A stretch of DNA of 64,000 nt from Boswellia sacra (GCA_013180625.2 SNVD02007534.1:229572-293571), one strand, 5' to 3'. Positions 34,088 to 47,257 are shown, numbered from the stretch's first letter. Numbers and translations are program-made. Notes: generated by a model from the sequence alone, not told the origin.

Positions 34088-35801
34088 TGGCACATCCAAA
34101 AAGGATTATCTCCTAAGTATAGGAGTGTTGAAGTATTAAACCCAGCAAGACTAGGGTCGATGCATAGGGAATGAGATTTAACGGTACAAACTAAATGGTA
34201 AACAAGTATGACAAGAATAATTCACATAAATAACAAGATAATATTAACAAATAAAGGCAAAGAGGGTAGGTGGTACAATCGACAATTCAAATGTAAAACA
34301 AAAATAAGAGGTGGTACAACCAACCGTGGAAATAGAAGGTGAAACCTACCATAGCAAATGAAAGAACAAGTTTATAAGCAATAAACAAAAATATTTAAAT
34401 ATACAAGCAAGAAGAATTAACACAATAATAATGAAAGTTAAGGTCAAGGTATCCACCCTTGATATATCAAATAAGGATAAATAATCCAATTATACTCAAA
34501 TGGACTCCACAAATCAAGGAGGTTATCTGAGGATCTGAGTCGAGGCCCTACAACCTCTTCCCGATTTCCACTCCGGTCTGAACCCAATCGCACAGTAAAC
34601 TGTATTGTTCCCTTTGGTTTATAGGCCTCACGGTTTTGTTCCCGAAGGAAGTGTCCCCCGCACGAACCCAAGACCTCCAACACAAAGGCTGTCACAGCTC
34701 ATCAACAGGTTCCAATCGGAAGGTTTGTCATTTAAGCCGATTTTAGTTATATGATTCATATTTATTTCGTTACGAATATTTATACTACTTCTTGTAAATG
34801 GGTTCAAGCATCTAATGTGTCAATTACCATATGTCTACAACAAAGAAAGGTTCATAACTAGATTTGTGTCAGTAAGGAAGAACCATACGATGTCTAAAAA
34901 GGATCCAAGCATTTGCTGTACCAAAGATTGTCTATAATGGATCAAGACCTCCACTTTACGAGTAATGTCAAGATTGATTAAGAAAGTAAATATAAAACAT
35001 ATAAAATAAATAAGACAAGATTCTGATTATTAAGGACTTATCAAAGGGATAGAAAATCTTTATTCCCATATCAAGGGATTCACCCTTTCATCTTCGCAAG
35101 AGAGAATTTTGCAAGACATTATGCAAGAAAAAAAATTACAAAAAGAAAAACGATTTATTAATAATATTAAGGGAACAAAATATAAGAGATAAAACACAAC
35201 GTTAAGATATCATAGCCAAGAGCTAAGATGCCCTAATGGGTCACAATACACCTCTATTTATAGATACATTTGAGGGTAAACTTGTCAAATTATAAAGGGA
35301 CAATTGTAGAATATCTTATTAACAATTTGGGCCATCATGTGCACTGACTTTGACCACTAATTTCGGCATCGAAATATTTATTATTTTGATCACATGTCTA
35401 CATTAAAGTTGTAGATATTTCTCTCAACTCTCGAGAGCATCTTGAATCATACAATTTAGATTCATATTTCAAGAGATACGGTCAAAATACAGAGGCATGG
35501 TCAAGTTGGGTTGAAACTACAAATGGGATCACTAGATGGCTAAATTTGATGATGCTTGTGACATACAATTTTGTAAAATATTTAATCAGCTTTCCAAAAA
35601 ATCAAGATTTGTATCATTCTAATCTATAAATAGAAAGTTATAACCATTCTACCAAACCTGCATAAAAAATAAAATTAAGATAAAACTAATTAAAAAGATG
35701 AAAAAACTACAATTATGCTTGAATTGACGAATTTAACGATACTACTAGTGTAATATGATAAATTAAGCTCTTATTAAACATATAAATTTAAGTGTTCATC
35801 A
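34088..35801 (-). repeat. 3' LTR of E5
   Basis: Plus-strand TGGCACATCC to GTTCATCA. It holds about 320 bp (34455-34770), GC-richer than its surroundings, that the other LTR lacks. A TATA box (TATAAATAGAGG on the minus strand) lies near 35262-35275. Confidence 0.8.
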
Positions 35802-37140
35802 TAAACCCCAACCAACTTATTGCTAATCCCTAGCAATTAAAGTATTATTATTCAATAGTAATTTATAAAATATTACATCCAAGGTGATCATTATTTTATT
35901 TTTATTGATTTTATCCAAATAAACAAACTCTCAGCCATTTTTTTTAGTGACTTGTATACCTTTCAGTCAAGATATTAATAAACCATCTTTTTGTTCTCAG
36001 TCGACACATGACTAAGGGGCTTTTAGAAAGAAGTTATATCAGTTCTAATATTTGTTAAGGCTAACATCATTAGGTAGGGGTCATTCATTATTTCCTCTTT
36101 TCTTTTTCTTTTAAATTGCAACAATGCATCCTTGACCCATGTGAACAATTCACCTTAGGGTATTAGGTGTTAATACGCCCCTACGAGCTTAATGACTCGG
36201 GTTGTAGATGCTTTATTTTTGCTTAGAAAATTGTGGATAGTGCAATATTCGATCCCTTTAAGCTTTCTCCTTAATCCATGTGGCGACCTTTGGGCCAAAA
36301 ACTTCCAAACTAGTTAGTCTTAGGGTATTAGGTGTTAAGGCACCCCTTGGGCTTAATTGCTTAAGTTAAGGAGATTACAAAACCAAACTTATCCTCAATT
36401 GCTTATTTATTTATTTCTATTATTTCTTTTTTTTTTTGCTCTCTTTTCTTTCGCTTTCTTTTTTCTTCTTCTTCTATTTTTTGTTGACTTCCCCCTTCCT
36501 TTAGTTGTTATCCTAAACAAAACAAAATAACTCAAATATTGAAACATTTCAATTTGCAACCCACAATTATGCATCAAGGTACGTGTGTACATGAAGAAAG
36601 GTTCATAGATAGTTGCTTAATGAGTACATGAGCAAATAGTTTATTAAATGATAAAGTTGTGAGAGTTCATAGATTTGAATAATTCAAAGAGGAGTGAGTG
36701 AGACAATCTTGTTATAAAATTCATAAATAAAACTAAGCAATAACAAGTTAAGCTAAAATGAGTTTGAAAGGTACAAAATCAAGACAAAATAACAATTTCT
36801 AAGAATGCATTTCAAGAGTTCAAAATTGTACCCTTTACTCTGCCATTCTTGATCTAATAGACCCATAATATGTCGCAAGAGAAAATGAACTCCATACACA
36901 GCCACTCTAAATCTAATTACTCACTTTTTTTTTTTAAAGGGATATGCAAGACACACTTATATCCACTATCCTTTCCTCCCCAACTAAATGAAACATTGTC
37001 CTCAATGTTTAAATATAGAGAGATAAAGAATACGAGACATTACCTAAAGCTTCGGTTATTCAAAATAAACAACCTGAAATACACTTAAGTGAATGTAAAA
37101 AAAAAAAAAAAACTACAAATAAAACAAAAGACAAGGAAAA
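35802..37140 (-). other. 3' non-coding region of E5
   Basis: Lies between the LOG-like gene and the 3' LTR. It includes a pyrimidine-rich block (36420-36480) and words shared with the E6 3' region such as TTGAGGACAATG near 36990. A purine-rich stretch (GTTGGTTGGGGTTTA, minus strand) abuts the LTR as probable PPT. No gene seen. Confidence 0.55.
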
Positions 37141-37740
37141 CTACAAACAAAGCATCGGATCCATTTTGCACTTTTTGTTATGTCTCCTTAACCAATTAAT
37201 TTGAGTTGTTGCTTGGTCAGGTTCATGATCAACTGCTATAATTTGTCAAATAATTCATCAACAGTAGTGGCAAAAACAAAGATCCGTTGCACTGAGTGTG
37301 GGATAAAATTTTGTTCTATAGTTCATCAACAAAACGTAATAAAGGATCAAAGAAACTTTTAACATTCAACAAACCTACGGGTTTCTGATGGAGATTCAAT
37401 TGGGCCCAAGAGGCAATTTGAAAAATTTATTTGAAAGTACCAAAGCCACCTAGTAAACTAATAAAGGCATCCAAATTGATAAGCATATGCGCCATGCATT
37501 CATGCATAGATGAAACCCTTAACTATAGCCCAACTGTTTTCCTAATGATGCTTTCTAAAGCCAAAGCTCTAGGAATAACACCAAAAACTTGACTGCCTCT
37601 TAAGAGTATAGCTGTTAACACACACACTATTAACCCAAGGCTATCTCCCTCATAAACCAAACGAATCTTTCTCTAAGCTACTAGTTTACCAAGATCCACG
37701 ATAAAATACACATATCTTTTGGATTCGTTGAGCTAAGATT
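37141..37740 (-). pseudogene. LOG-like pseudogene of E5
   Basis: The minus strand is homologous to the E6 LOG gene from just after the start codon to the stop (TAG at 37143-37141). Matching blocks include KICVF near the start; VIPRALALESIIRKTVG; SSMHECMAHML; DAFISLLGGFGTF; IFQIASWAQLNLHQKPVGLL; and the tail with INWL and NKKCKMD. An internal deletion removed the region of the GGGxxGLMG loop, and several stops and frameshifts are present. The motif PGGxGTxxE is altered (LGGFGTF then K and a stop). At the start position the sequence is ATAGAG where E6 has GTGGAG. This gene follows the NABP-like pseudogene as in E6. Confidence 0.88.
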
Positions 37741-38064
37741 CCCTCTATGTCTAAACAACTCTCTAACTATGTGTGTGAAAATAGATAACAAGAGATGTCC
37801 TATTTATGGAGTGCAACAAGATATTGCAATGATAGTAGCTATATGGGTAGCTCAACTATTTGTTGAAAAAGTTTGAAAAAAAGAAACAAAAATAAAAAAA
37901 TGGCAAAAATAAACATAAAAATTACTACGTGCATGCAGAATGCAATCGAAAGGCAAAGATATAAATTAAAAAATGACAACAATAAGGAATAAAAATTCAA
38001 AAAAATGGTAGCGCACATGTATATATATAGGTAGTTATGACTGTGACTCGTATCTTCTTCTGGT

Positions 38065-38641
38065 TTTACGTTTAAAAAAGGCTCAAACACCTTCTATGAG
38101 TTGGGGATATGCTTACCATGTAGTTTTCTTATAAATTGGCAAACAAGGTCATTTAAAGTCAAATTCCCGAGACCATATTGTGCATGCTCATCTCGAAATT
38201 GGATCCATAGCTTCAAGATTTCATGTCACACAATTTCAAAAGGATACATCTTAAGAGTCAATAGGACATTGTCCAAAGACTCCCTACTCAGACCATTCTC
38301 GATGAATTGAAGCTTATCCTCTTGAATGTTAGACACAAATCCCAAATAGCGACAATGTTGGTTACAAGTCGATCTTGCACATTTGTAATAGACTTGTAAT
38401 CTTTTTGCTCTTCTCTTTTTGGTGTAAGAGCTTCTTCTTGAACCTAGCATATGAGAAACAAAACCATCTGGGGATTCGCAAGATAATTGGACCTTGGCTT
38501 CAATTAACCATCTTAAATCAGTAGAATACCCTTGTGTATTAGCATCCTTAGTTGCCCTACTCGTACTTTATAAATTTTAAGCAAATAATTGTGAGGAAGA
38601 GAGGGAAAATGGGCATTTAGATATGACAGAATGGTATCCAT
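38065..38641 (-). pseudogene. NABP-like accessory pseudogene of E5
   Basis: Homologous to the E6 gene at 52358-53041. The minus strand starts with ATG at 38641 (MDTILSYL), followed by FPSLPHN and LLKIYKV. A frameshift leads to DLRWLIEAKV, then to YTKKRRAKRLQVYYKCAR. After a TGA the C-terminal part continues with LWIQFRDEH and NDLVCQFIRK. The first cysteine of the motif is replaced by tyrosine. Nucleotide similarity continues past the stop (CGTAAAACCAGA shared with E6), so the two elements share descent over the whole cassette. Disabled copy. Confidence 0.85.
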
Positions 38642-39107
38642 TTGAAAAGAGAAGGAGAGAAGAAAATGAATGCAGAGTCAGCAACAGTTTTTAGGAATTG
38701 AAAAATCGACTTCAAAAGCCACAGAGCACCGTATCCACCACATGACTGGGAAACAAATAAAATAAAAACACAAAAAAAATAAAAGCACACAAAAGAAAAT
38801 AAAAACAAAATAGAAAATGATAGAAAAAATAGACAATAAAGACAAAAATATAAAATATGGTGTAGATAGATAAAACCTCATTAATCGTGATAGACAAGGG
38901 CAACAAGAAAAATCTCTTCAAAACTATAAAGTAATTTACCATGGTGAAAAATATGCCATTAAGTTTACTCCTCTCTTTTTCCTTTATTTGTGAGAATGGA
39001 ATAGATTACCATTGGTTAAGTTTGTTTATCCTTGAGGTATGTATGCTTTAGTGTGGATGTTTCTTCCTGCTACTTTTGAAAATGTGGCTCCTGACCCTTG
39101 TTCTCCT
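38642..39107 (-). other. Spacer between gag and NABP-like gene in E5
   Basis: Thymine-rich on the minus strand, like E6 52140-52350 at the same place. The overlapping phenylalanine-rich frames here are composition artefacts. No protease or pol remnant seen. Confidence 0.5.
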
Positions 39108-40745
39108 TCACCTATACAAAATCGAGGATGAACATTTTTTAGAAGCAATAGTCTCTAGTTGCATACTTGGTTCAAATGAACTAGTTAAACCGGTTTTTGA
39201 AAGACTAGAAAAATTCCCATTTTGAATAGAGTTTTCCACACTTGTTTCAGTCCCATCAGCTAGCTCATTTTCATCATGTTTGAAAAATTCATCAATTTCA
39301 AAATTTGAGTTAAGTTTCTTTACGTGATAAAAATGAGGGCATAGATGAGGATTCGGCCTCTTGCTTGTGAGATGTAGGTTCGTTAACCCTTTCCTTACGC
39401 TTTGAGATTGATCCATCATCTTTCTCGTAAGGTTTAGGAATGTGTTCTTCATCAGACCTTACCATCATGAAATGTACTGGCTGAATCTTGGCATAGATGT
39501 TGGCCACTTGAACTAGTCACATGTGGATTGATGGGGTCTGGCTCTAATTAAGATGGAAACTCATCTTTCTCATGAATGCTAAGTGCAAATGCAAGTTTTT
39601 CAAGAGTGTCATTCAAGTTTGCCATAGTTTGGGCAGTTTGACTATTAAAAACCTCTTGCTTTGCAATGAATGAATCCAATGTTTCTTCAAGATCCTCATA
39701 AGGTGCATGATCATGAGATTTTTTAAAATTTTGATACGATTGAAAAGGAGGCTCGGAAGATTGTGCATGATTATCATTCCTCCAATCAAAATTTGAGTGA
39801 TTTTCCCATCCAAAATTATAGGTTTGTGAGTAAGGATTAGGATTCGACCTTTGGAAATTGTTTAAAACAATGGTTTGTTCATAGAGAGTTTTCCTATAGG
39901 TAGGTACAATTGGGCAATCATTGATAGAATGATCACTAGTATTACAAGTGTGACAGATAATTTCTTGCATAGACCACATTTCTAAATCCTCGACTTTTCT
40001 AGCTAGGGAGGTAAATTTAACATGAAGATCATGATTTTCCTTAAGATTAAGAATGCCTCTACTAGATATTGTTGGTATGCCAACATTGTTCTAATTTGGG
40101 TATTTTGTGCTAGTAAGTCTAGGAAATCCATTGCTTCATCTGGATCTTTGTTTTCAAATTATCCATTACACATTAATTCTACCATTTTCCTATCTTGACA
40201 TCCTTGACCTTCATAGAATATAGAAACTAGTCTCCAAGTTTCCAAACCATGGTGAGTGCATGCATTGAGCAATGCTTTGTGCCTTTCATAACATTGGTAA
40301 AAGGTCTCTCATTGTTTTTGAGTGAAAGTAGTGTTTAGCCTTTTGAGAGAATTTGTTCTATAGGGAGGAAAGAATTTTTTTAGATATTGCTGTTGTATTT
40401 AATCCCATGAGCTAATGGACCCTGGCCTAAGATTTTGTAGCCATGTTTTAGCTTTATCTTTTAAAGAAAAAGGAAAAAGCTTTAATCTAAACATGTTTAT
40501 GCTACAATTTAGGTTACTATAGGTGTTACAAAACTCTTCAAATTCTCTCAAGTGCAAATATGGGTTTTGAACATCTCAGCCATGAAAGTGGGATAAGAAT
40601 TTAATGAAGTCTGATTCAATATTGAAATACATTGCATCATGAGGGAAGGCTATGCTTGATTGTGTATACGTTCTTATAGGATTAATGTAGTTTATTAATG
40701 TTCTAGGTTGGGTTTGAGCGTGTTTTCTAAGGAAGATGATGACCT
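39108..40745 (-). pseudogene. gag: gag of E5 (Athila-like), broken
   Basis: Minus strand: IAFPHDAMYFNIESDFIKFL near 40650, then NPYLHLREFEEFCNTY, RLKLFPFSLKDKAKTWLQNL near 40440, FFPPYRTNSL, and HHGLETW near 40240. This is the Retrotrans_gag capsid domain of the Athila type. The zinc knuckle CHTCNTSDHSINDC (C-x2-C-x4-H-x4-C) lies near 39960-39915. The rest (39900-39108) is a charged C-terminal region. Scattered stops and shifts make it a pseudogene. Unlike E6, which lacks the capsid domain, E5 keeps it and lacks protease. Confidence 0.8.
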
Positions 40746-40893
40746 CCTAACAAGTCTATACTCGATGCACGTGACCAAATTTTCATGCAATTTTAAAGAA
40801 AAAGGAAAGGAAAAAAATTAACATACAACACGAAAAATAAAGATCTAAACGAGAAACGGGAATACTTACAATTTTCTATGCTGAATTTTACCT

Positions 40894-40911
40894 TCCCCTG
40901 CAACGATGCCA
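40894..40911 (-). other. Primer binding site of E5
   Basis: TGGCATCGTTGCAGGGGA on the minus strand, six bases inside the 5' LTR. It fits the 3' end of plant tRNA-Asp with three mismatches and matches the E6 PBS with two. Confidence 0.75.
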
Positions 40912-40917
40912 AAAACT

Positions 40918-42295
40918 TGACACATCCAAATCGGATTATCTCCCTAGTATATGAGTGTTGAAATAATAAACCTGACAAGACTTGGGTTGATCCATAGGGA
41001 AGGAGATTTAGCGGTACCAACTAGAGGGTACGCAAATATAATATGAATAATTTACATAAATAACACGATAATATTAACAAATAAAAGTAAAGAGGGTAGG
41101 CGGTAAAACCAACCATGAAAATAGGAGGTGAAACCTACCATGGAAAATGAGAGAACAAGTTCATAAGCAATAAATGAAAATACTTAAAATTCACAATTAA
41201 GAAGAATTAACACAATAATAATGAAAGCTAAGGTTAAGGGATCTAGCCTCGATGAATTATATTTGTATCTTTGCCAATAGTTATACTACTTTTTGCAAAT
41301 GAGTTCAAGCATCCAATGTGTCAATCATCACATGTTTACAACAAATAAAGTTTCCTAACTAGACTTGTGTCATTAAGGAAGAACCATACGATATCTAGAA
41401 AGAATCTAAGCATTCGATGTGTCAAAGATTGATCAAGACCTCCACTCTATAAGTGGTGTCAAGACTGATTAAGAAAATAAATGTAAAACATATAAAATAA
41501 GCAACAAATGATTGTTATTATTATTAAGCACTTATTAAAGGATTAGAAAATCCATATTTCACCTTAGCAAGAGAGAACATATGAAGACATTATGCAAGAA
41601 AGAAATAAATTGCAAGAAGAAAAAGATTTATTAATAATATTAAAGGAGCAAAATATAAGAGAGAAAACGCAATGTTAAGAGATCCCAGCCAAGAGCCAAG
41701 ATGCCCTAATAGGCCATAATACACCTCTATTTATAGATACATTTGATGGCAAATTTATCAAATTATAAAGGAAAAATTTTTAAATATCTTGTTGACAATT
41801 TAGGCCATCATGTCCACCAACATTAACCACCAATTTCGGCATCAAAATATTTAGAATTTTGATCACATGTCTTCATAAAAGTTGTTGATATTTCTCTCAG
41901 CTTTCTATAACATTTGAATCATATGATTTTGATTCATATTTCAAGAGATATGATCAAAATACAGAGGCATGGCCAAGCTGGGCTAAAACTATAGATGGCT
42001 TCATTTCAAGCTCATTTTTGGTCCTCCAGATGCCCGAATTTCATGATGCTTGTGAATGTAATTTTGTAGAAGCTTTAATCAGCTTTGCAACAAATCAAGA
42101 TTTACACCATTTTGATGTATAAATAAAAAGTTATACCCATTCTAGTGAACTTGTATCAAAACTAAAATAAAGATAAAACGAATTCAAAAGATGCAAAAAC
42201 TATAGATATGCCTAAATTGAGGAATTTAATGACTCTATTAATGTAATATGATGAATTAAGCTCTTATTAAACATATACAATTTAAATTTTCATCA
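40918..42295 (-). repeat. 5' LTR of E5
   Basis: Plus-strand TGACACATCC to TTTTCATCA. TATA box TATAAATAGAGG on the minus strand at about 41724-41737. Confidence 0.85.
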
Positions 42296-43249
42296 CTAAT
42301 GCAGGCTCATCACAATATCAAGGATCATTAGCGCTTTATCAAGCTTATAATGTTTGGCTTGGGTCAAGGTATGATATAAAAGGTTAACTCGCTCATAATC
42401 ATAGAACCATTCTAGGTTTTAACTAACAACATCAACTCATTTTCATCACCATGTTTTTTTCAATTTTGAATGGCTACACTTCTAAACTTTGAGTCATTAT
42501 CCACTACATTTGGTTTGCTTTCTATTTTAAGTGGCTACGACACTAAATTTTACAAGCAATGGGATTACCACTCTTTTCTTTTTCTTCTTATCTATTTTTC
42601 TTTTCTCCTTTTCTTTTCCTTTCTTTTTTTTTTTCTTCTTTTGTTTTCTTTCATTTTTATTCCTCAAGCTCAAAATTGCACAAAACTCATCAAATTCCTT
42701 TCATTCTTTCATAAGCATGGCTCTCAATGCTTTTTTCTAGTATGTTCATATGCTATGAGTGAAGGGTACTATATAGGAAAAAATTTTTAGTGTTAGGATA
42801 AATTTTGTAGTTTGACAAAGAAAAGGCTTAATTAGTTCAATGGGGTGCACTAGGGCCAATAAATTAGAATTAGGTAGGTTTGAAAGGCTCAATCGATCCA
42901 AAGAAGGCCTAAAACACTTCCCTCATATTGTAAAGCCTAGGCTATCACCTCAAGTTGTGATCAAATGGGTTTTAGAGTCTTATAACATCTCAACACCTAG
43001 CTTTATTCACATAAAGTTTCTCTAAGTGGTATTAAGCTCCATATTCATGCCTAATGTGCTTAAATGTTGAAGAAGCAAGAATGAAACTCATGTAGCAAAA
43101 ATAGTCAAGCATGCAAACAACACAATCTCATGTTTTACCAAAAATCTATTTCCAATGAGTATGATAACTTTATCAATAATCATTAAAAGAACACACAACT
43201 CACAAACATAACATTCTTAAAACGAAGCATTTCAAAACATCATTATTCT
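42296..43249 (-). other. Athila-like 3' segment of E2, part two, and spacer to gag
   Basis: Continues 33040-34087 after E5; reverse complement of E3 25490-26100. It includes a pyrimidine-rich block (42570-42665), inverse of the E3 GA block at 25790-25875. 43020-43249 has no gene I can identify. Confidence 0.6.
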
Positions 43250-44398
43250 TTCTCTAGGTGAGGAATTTTTCCATTGTAGATCAGGTCTTGTATCTCATGT
43301 TGAAGATGATGGCATTTGTCAGTGATATAGCCACTTTGTTAGTGGAAATCACAATATTCATGATGCTTGCGTTTAGTTTGTTGTGGGTTTTATGGAGGTT
43401 TTGTTTTCAATAGGAACAACACAAATTGGACATAGAGCTCTTCAAATGCTTTAGATAAGGGTTGGCCTAATTGACTGAATTTCCTTGGATGATGTTCTTC
43501 TGCAACCTCATCGTTTATCTTGCTGCTTTGGTTATAGTGTGCTTGATTTCTTCTCAGGTAGTTGTTATTCTTCTTTTGTTTGGCCTCAAAATCTTCTGTT
43601 TGAATGTCTGAATGACAAAAGTCTTCAAATGTTTTAATTGGAAAGCCCGAAAGTCTATCGTTGACGAAGGCATAGGCTCCATTGATCACCATATGGACCT
43701 GGCCCTTATCTACAAGCCTTGTGGTCATTTTGATAGCTTTGGCCTTGCAACGAACTAGGTACTCTGAAAAAGGTCTAATTGGGCTTTTAGCAAGTTGTCT
43801 CCAAATCCCTCAAGGTTAAGCCTATTTGGGTATTATGGCAATATTGTTCTACGAACTGTTCTAATAGGTCTTCCCAATCTTCTTAAACCATTGTGAAAAG
43901 ATCATAGTACCATATTACCGCATCATCTTCTAAGGATAGCTTGAAGTACTTCAAGATATACTCCTTTGACAAAGGAGTGGTGGCCATGACAGCAACATAC
44001 TATCTCAAATATGTCTTTGGATTGCCTTTTTTTGTTGAACTTGGGCAAGTCTAGCATGCGAAACTTGGGATGCAAATCATCATCCCCAATGAGCAAGATA
44101 TCATCTAAGTCTTTGACCCCTTTCAACCCCTTCTTCTTCAAGAGAGATTGCACCTTTCCCATGTCTTTGACCAACTGCCTGACTGAGTCAAGCTCATCTT
44201 GGTTGGCTAGACTTTTCCCCCATCCTTTCCTTGGCCAGTCTCACCATCATCACCACCATTTCCTTTAGATGGCGATTGGTTTGTACAGTTAGGCCCATTC
44301 TACATGGTTTCTATAAGTTGGGCTATTTGTTGTTGAAGAGCGGTGATGTCAGCCCACACTTGAGCCATCTTAGCATTGTTGTTATTAGATGTGGCCAT
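43250..44398 (-). pseudogene. gag: gag of E2 (Tat type), broken
   Basis: The minus strand starts with ATG at 44398 (MATSNNNNAKMAQVWADI). An open stretch of 112 codons at 43728-43390 covers MTTRLVDKGQVHMVINGAYAF, homologous to E1 783-977. Downstream a knuckle-like CDFH-x-QSGYITDKCHHLQHE near 43360-43300 is the cysteine/histidine end of Tat gag. Stops and frameshifts split the frame. No protease or RT follows; the sequence passes straight into the Athila-like segment, so pol was deleted. Confidence 0.75.
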
Positions 44399-45211
44399 TT
44401 TAGCAACTCGTTTTTTTTTTTTTGTCAAACGACCACCTTATTTAACCCAAGCTATGATGGCTACAAAATAAAGGTGTTGATGCCATGTATGCACACATGT
44501 ATGCATGATATGATGCATGCTCAAACAAGGGCATAGACAGACTTTCAGCCTTTCAACCTTATTCCTCCTACACATGTGAGGTCGAGTCTTTTTTCCTAGA
44601 ATTTTTGGCCTCATTCCTAAGTCAACATCATGGGATGTAGGAATGCAAGATTCTCTCACCTAATTCTAACGTACAAGTTGATGTTGGATTGATTATCATA
44701 ACATGGCCTTCAATGTCATAATAACCTTAACTCATGGCACATGTTTCCATTTTGTTCTTGTAGGTGATTTGACATGTGGCATTTGTTCATAGTTTCATGA
44801 GATTTGAGTCAATGTTATTCTAATCATGTGGAATTTACATCCATGGACATGCCTTTCAACATGGGTTTTGGATATTCATCCTATTGAAAATTTCTAAACT
44901 TATCTACATGGGCTTAAGTCTCAAGGATCCAATGGTCTAGGCTCCTTCGAGTGACAGATGCCCCTTTAGGATAATCTATTTTTATACCAAGTCAATGGTA
45001 TGTGCTTAAAGGTGGTGACACCAACGTAAGTCATCTAAGGTTCTGATGGAGCTAAAGACTTCTCATGCTAATGCCACACAGCTAGGTTAGGTAGTTCGTG
45101 CTCATTATGTGCAATGTGTAGTGATGAAAGGACTCAAAATATCAAAGTAAGGTATTAGAACTTGGTATCTCAACCAGAAACAACTTCTATTACCCTTAGT
45201 GGAGCTGCTAG
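44399..45211 (-). other. Leader and PBS of E2
   Basis: Includes the CATGCA-rich stretch (44482-44522) and a segment (44640-45205) nearly collinear with 10794-11360. The PBS CTAGCAGCTCCACTAAGGG (minus strand) abuts LTR A4. Confidence 0.65.
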
Positions 45212-47257
45212 CGTGAACGAGGCCTTCATCCTGCTAGAGCATTTGCGACCACGATACTATGTCAAAGCCTCTTTCAAGACTTAAGGAAACGCAAACGAGC
45301 CATGGGCACGTCCGGATAATGGAGTCGCCACCCAATTATTCAATTGGGAATGAATAAGGCCAATCTGATCCCTCACTTCAGGACCTAAACTACCCTCATC
45401 CCTTGAAAGATGGGTTCAAGAAGTTAGGTACAAGACATTCACCTCGCCCGAATCAAAATTTGGTCTCCACTAGGGTATACCGAATAAGAATAGCTTACTT
45501 TGTTATACAGTCCGCTTAAGTTGTTAATTTTACGTGCACATTTCAAATTTTATCTTCGTTAGGCATGTAAGGTGATTTCATTCAAGACAGTTGTATATTC
45601 GTTCAAAGAAAGAGAGAGGATAATAGAGTTACATTTCCTTTCAAACATGGGGGATAGGGGAGAGGATTACAACAATTGTTATTCAACAATAAAGTAAATC
45701 TACTTCTAATACTTCAAATATAACATTCATTCATTCATTTAAATATCAAAAGCATATTCATACATATTCAATATGAACATCCAAATCGAGATTCAATAGA
45801 TAATGTATTCCTTACCATCATATGTGAGTCTATTCAATATCTACCGAACCTTTCATTGTATAATTCAAGTCATAGCATATTCATGGTATATTCATACATT
45901 TTTTTCTTATCAAAGCAATGCAAGACCATAATCTAAAATCATGACACTTCGACCTACATTTGATAATTTTATCACGGCATTTTTGCCTATTGCTACTCTA
46001 GCATAATTCAATTGATAATAAAAATTCTAAATGTGGCAATTCTAGCCTAGACATGGCATTTGTGGCCTAATTCAATCAATCAACATCAATTATGGCTATT
46101 CTAGCCCAATTCAAGCACTCAAGGGTAAATATGGTAATTCCTACCTATTCTATGCTATTTCCTAGCATTTTTCAAAGCAATTATAAATTTTCCTAGCATA
46201 ATTCTAATCATATACTCTTAAGCATGACTCTAAACATGCTCTCCTCAATAAGATTCTAAGCATTTGCAAAGAAAATAAAATCCTATCACGATTCTAAATA
46301 AAGAAAGGAAAGCAGACTTGCCTCGACAGCATTTCCACCTTGCAAAACAAATAAAGGATTAAACAATTCTATCAAATCCTAAACATGCCTTTACACATCA
46401 AAATAAGTCCTAAACATGCTAATTCTAATCATAAACGTACGCAATCATGTTTATACTAAAGTAAGAAAAGTAAAGAAGAAAATAGGAGGAAAAAGAGAGA
46501 ACTATTCTCAAGATATACCCTTTTGGGGTTTAGAGCAATATAAAACACTTGAAAAATATTAGACTAGAAAAAACTCCTTAAATTTTTAAGTGTGTCTTCA
46601 AGAGGGAGAAGAGATGATTTTGATGTGTCCTTAGAAGTGTGCCCAAGGTGTGCATTTATAGACTTTCCTTGGAGTGAAAAAGTGATAAAAAAACCAATAT
46701 AGGATTTGGATAAACAGTTCTTTTGAATAGCGTCAATGAACAATATCAAAGTGAATAGTGTCAACCAGTAGTTGAACAGTGTCAGCAGGCGGTTTAACAG
46801 TACCATTGCCAATAAATAGTGCTACCAATGAATAGTCATGCTGAGTCAGTTACGTTCAATTGACCATAACTTTTTGCACAAAACTCGGATTTATAATCTA
46901 TAAATTTTGACAAATACTAGACATCTTTAGCTTCGCAAAGGTATATGACTTGTTGTCTGATTCTCTGTAGATTAATTTCTATGATTTTTTTAAGTTGGTC
47001 ATTGGTTTTTTAGGTTTTACGGTTCTTTGACTTTTCACACTTTTTTCCATTCAAAGGCTCTCTTCGGGCATTTCATATTGTTGAACACATGTCTGTGCTT
47101 CATCATTGAGCTTGAAAATCAAGTGTCTTAGCACGCGTCAGTTGTTGAGACCCTTGGTCGTTTCTTCTTCTGTTTGCTTCCAAGAGCATTTTGGTCATTT
47201 GCATTACTTGACATTTATCCTTACTTCATCATTGAGCCAAAAAAATCCAATTTTATT
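45212..47257 (-). repeat. LTR A4, shared by E2 and E7
   Basis: Plus-strand CGTGAACGAGGCC to TTTTATT. A PBS lies on its left and a PPT (inverse of AGGGGGCAAG) on its right. U3 words GAACAGTGTC and ACAGTACC at 46715-46840; TATA (TATAAAT, minus strand) near 46658-46664. Confidence 0.8.

Larger units (their letters stand above)
34088..42295 (-). mobile_element. E5: Athila-like element with decayed gag, NABP-like and LOG-like genes
   Basis: The LTRs are 34088-35801 and 40918-42295. The flanking duplication CTAAT is exact (34083-34087 and 42296-42300). The PBS on the minus strand resembles the tRNA-Asp type. Gene order on the minus strand is gag, NABP-like, LOG-like. Protease, RT, RNase H and integrase are absent. 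LTR divergence is about 15 percent by eye, so the insertion is old. Confidence 0.9.
19509..47257 (-). mobile_element. E2: minus-strand pol-less Tat derivative interrupted by E3 and E5
   Basis: Parts in minus-strand order: 5' LTR A4 (45212-47257), PBS and leader (44399-45211), gag (43250-44398), an Athila-like 3' segment (43020-42296, continued at 34087-33040), tandem arrays (33040-32660, continued at 23352-21378), 3' LTR A3 (19509-21377). No RT, RNase H or integrase is present. The joins across E3 and E5 are continuous, which proves the nesting order. A4 also abuts internal sequence of E7, so E2 and E7 share an LTR, which suggests unequal recombination. Confidence 0.75.

Noticed and set aside
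34444..34695. 83-codon minus-strand frame in the E5 LTR
   Set aside because: In the extra block of one LTR only; no recognisable motif.
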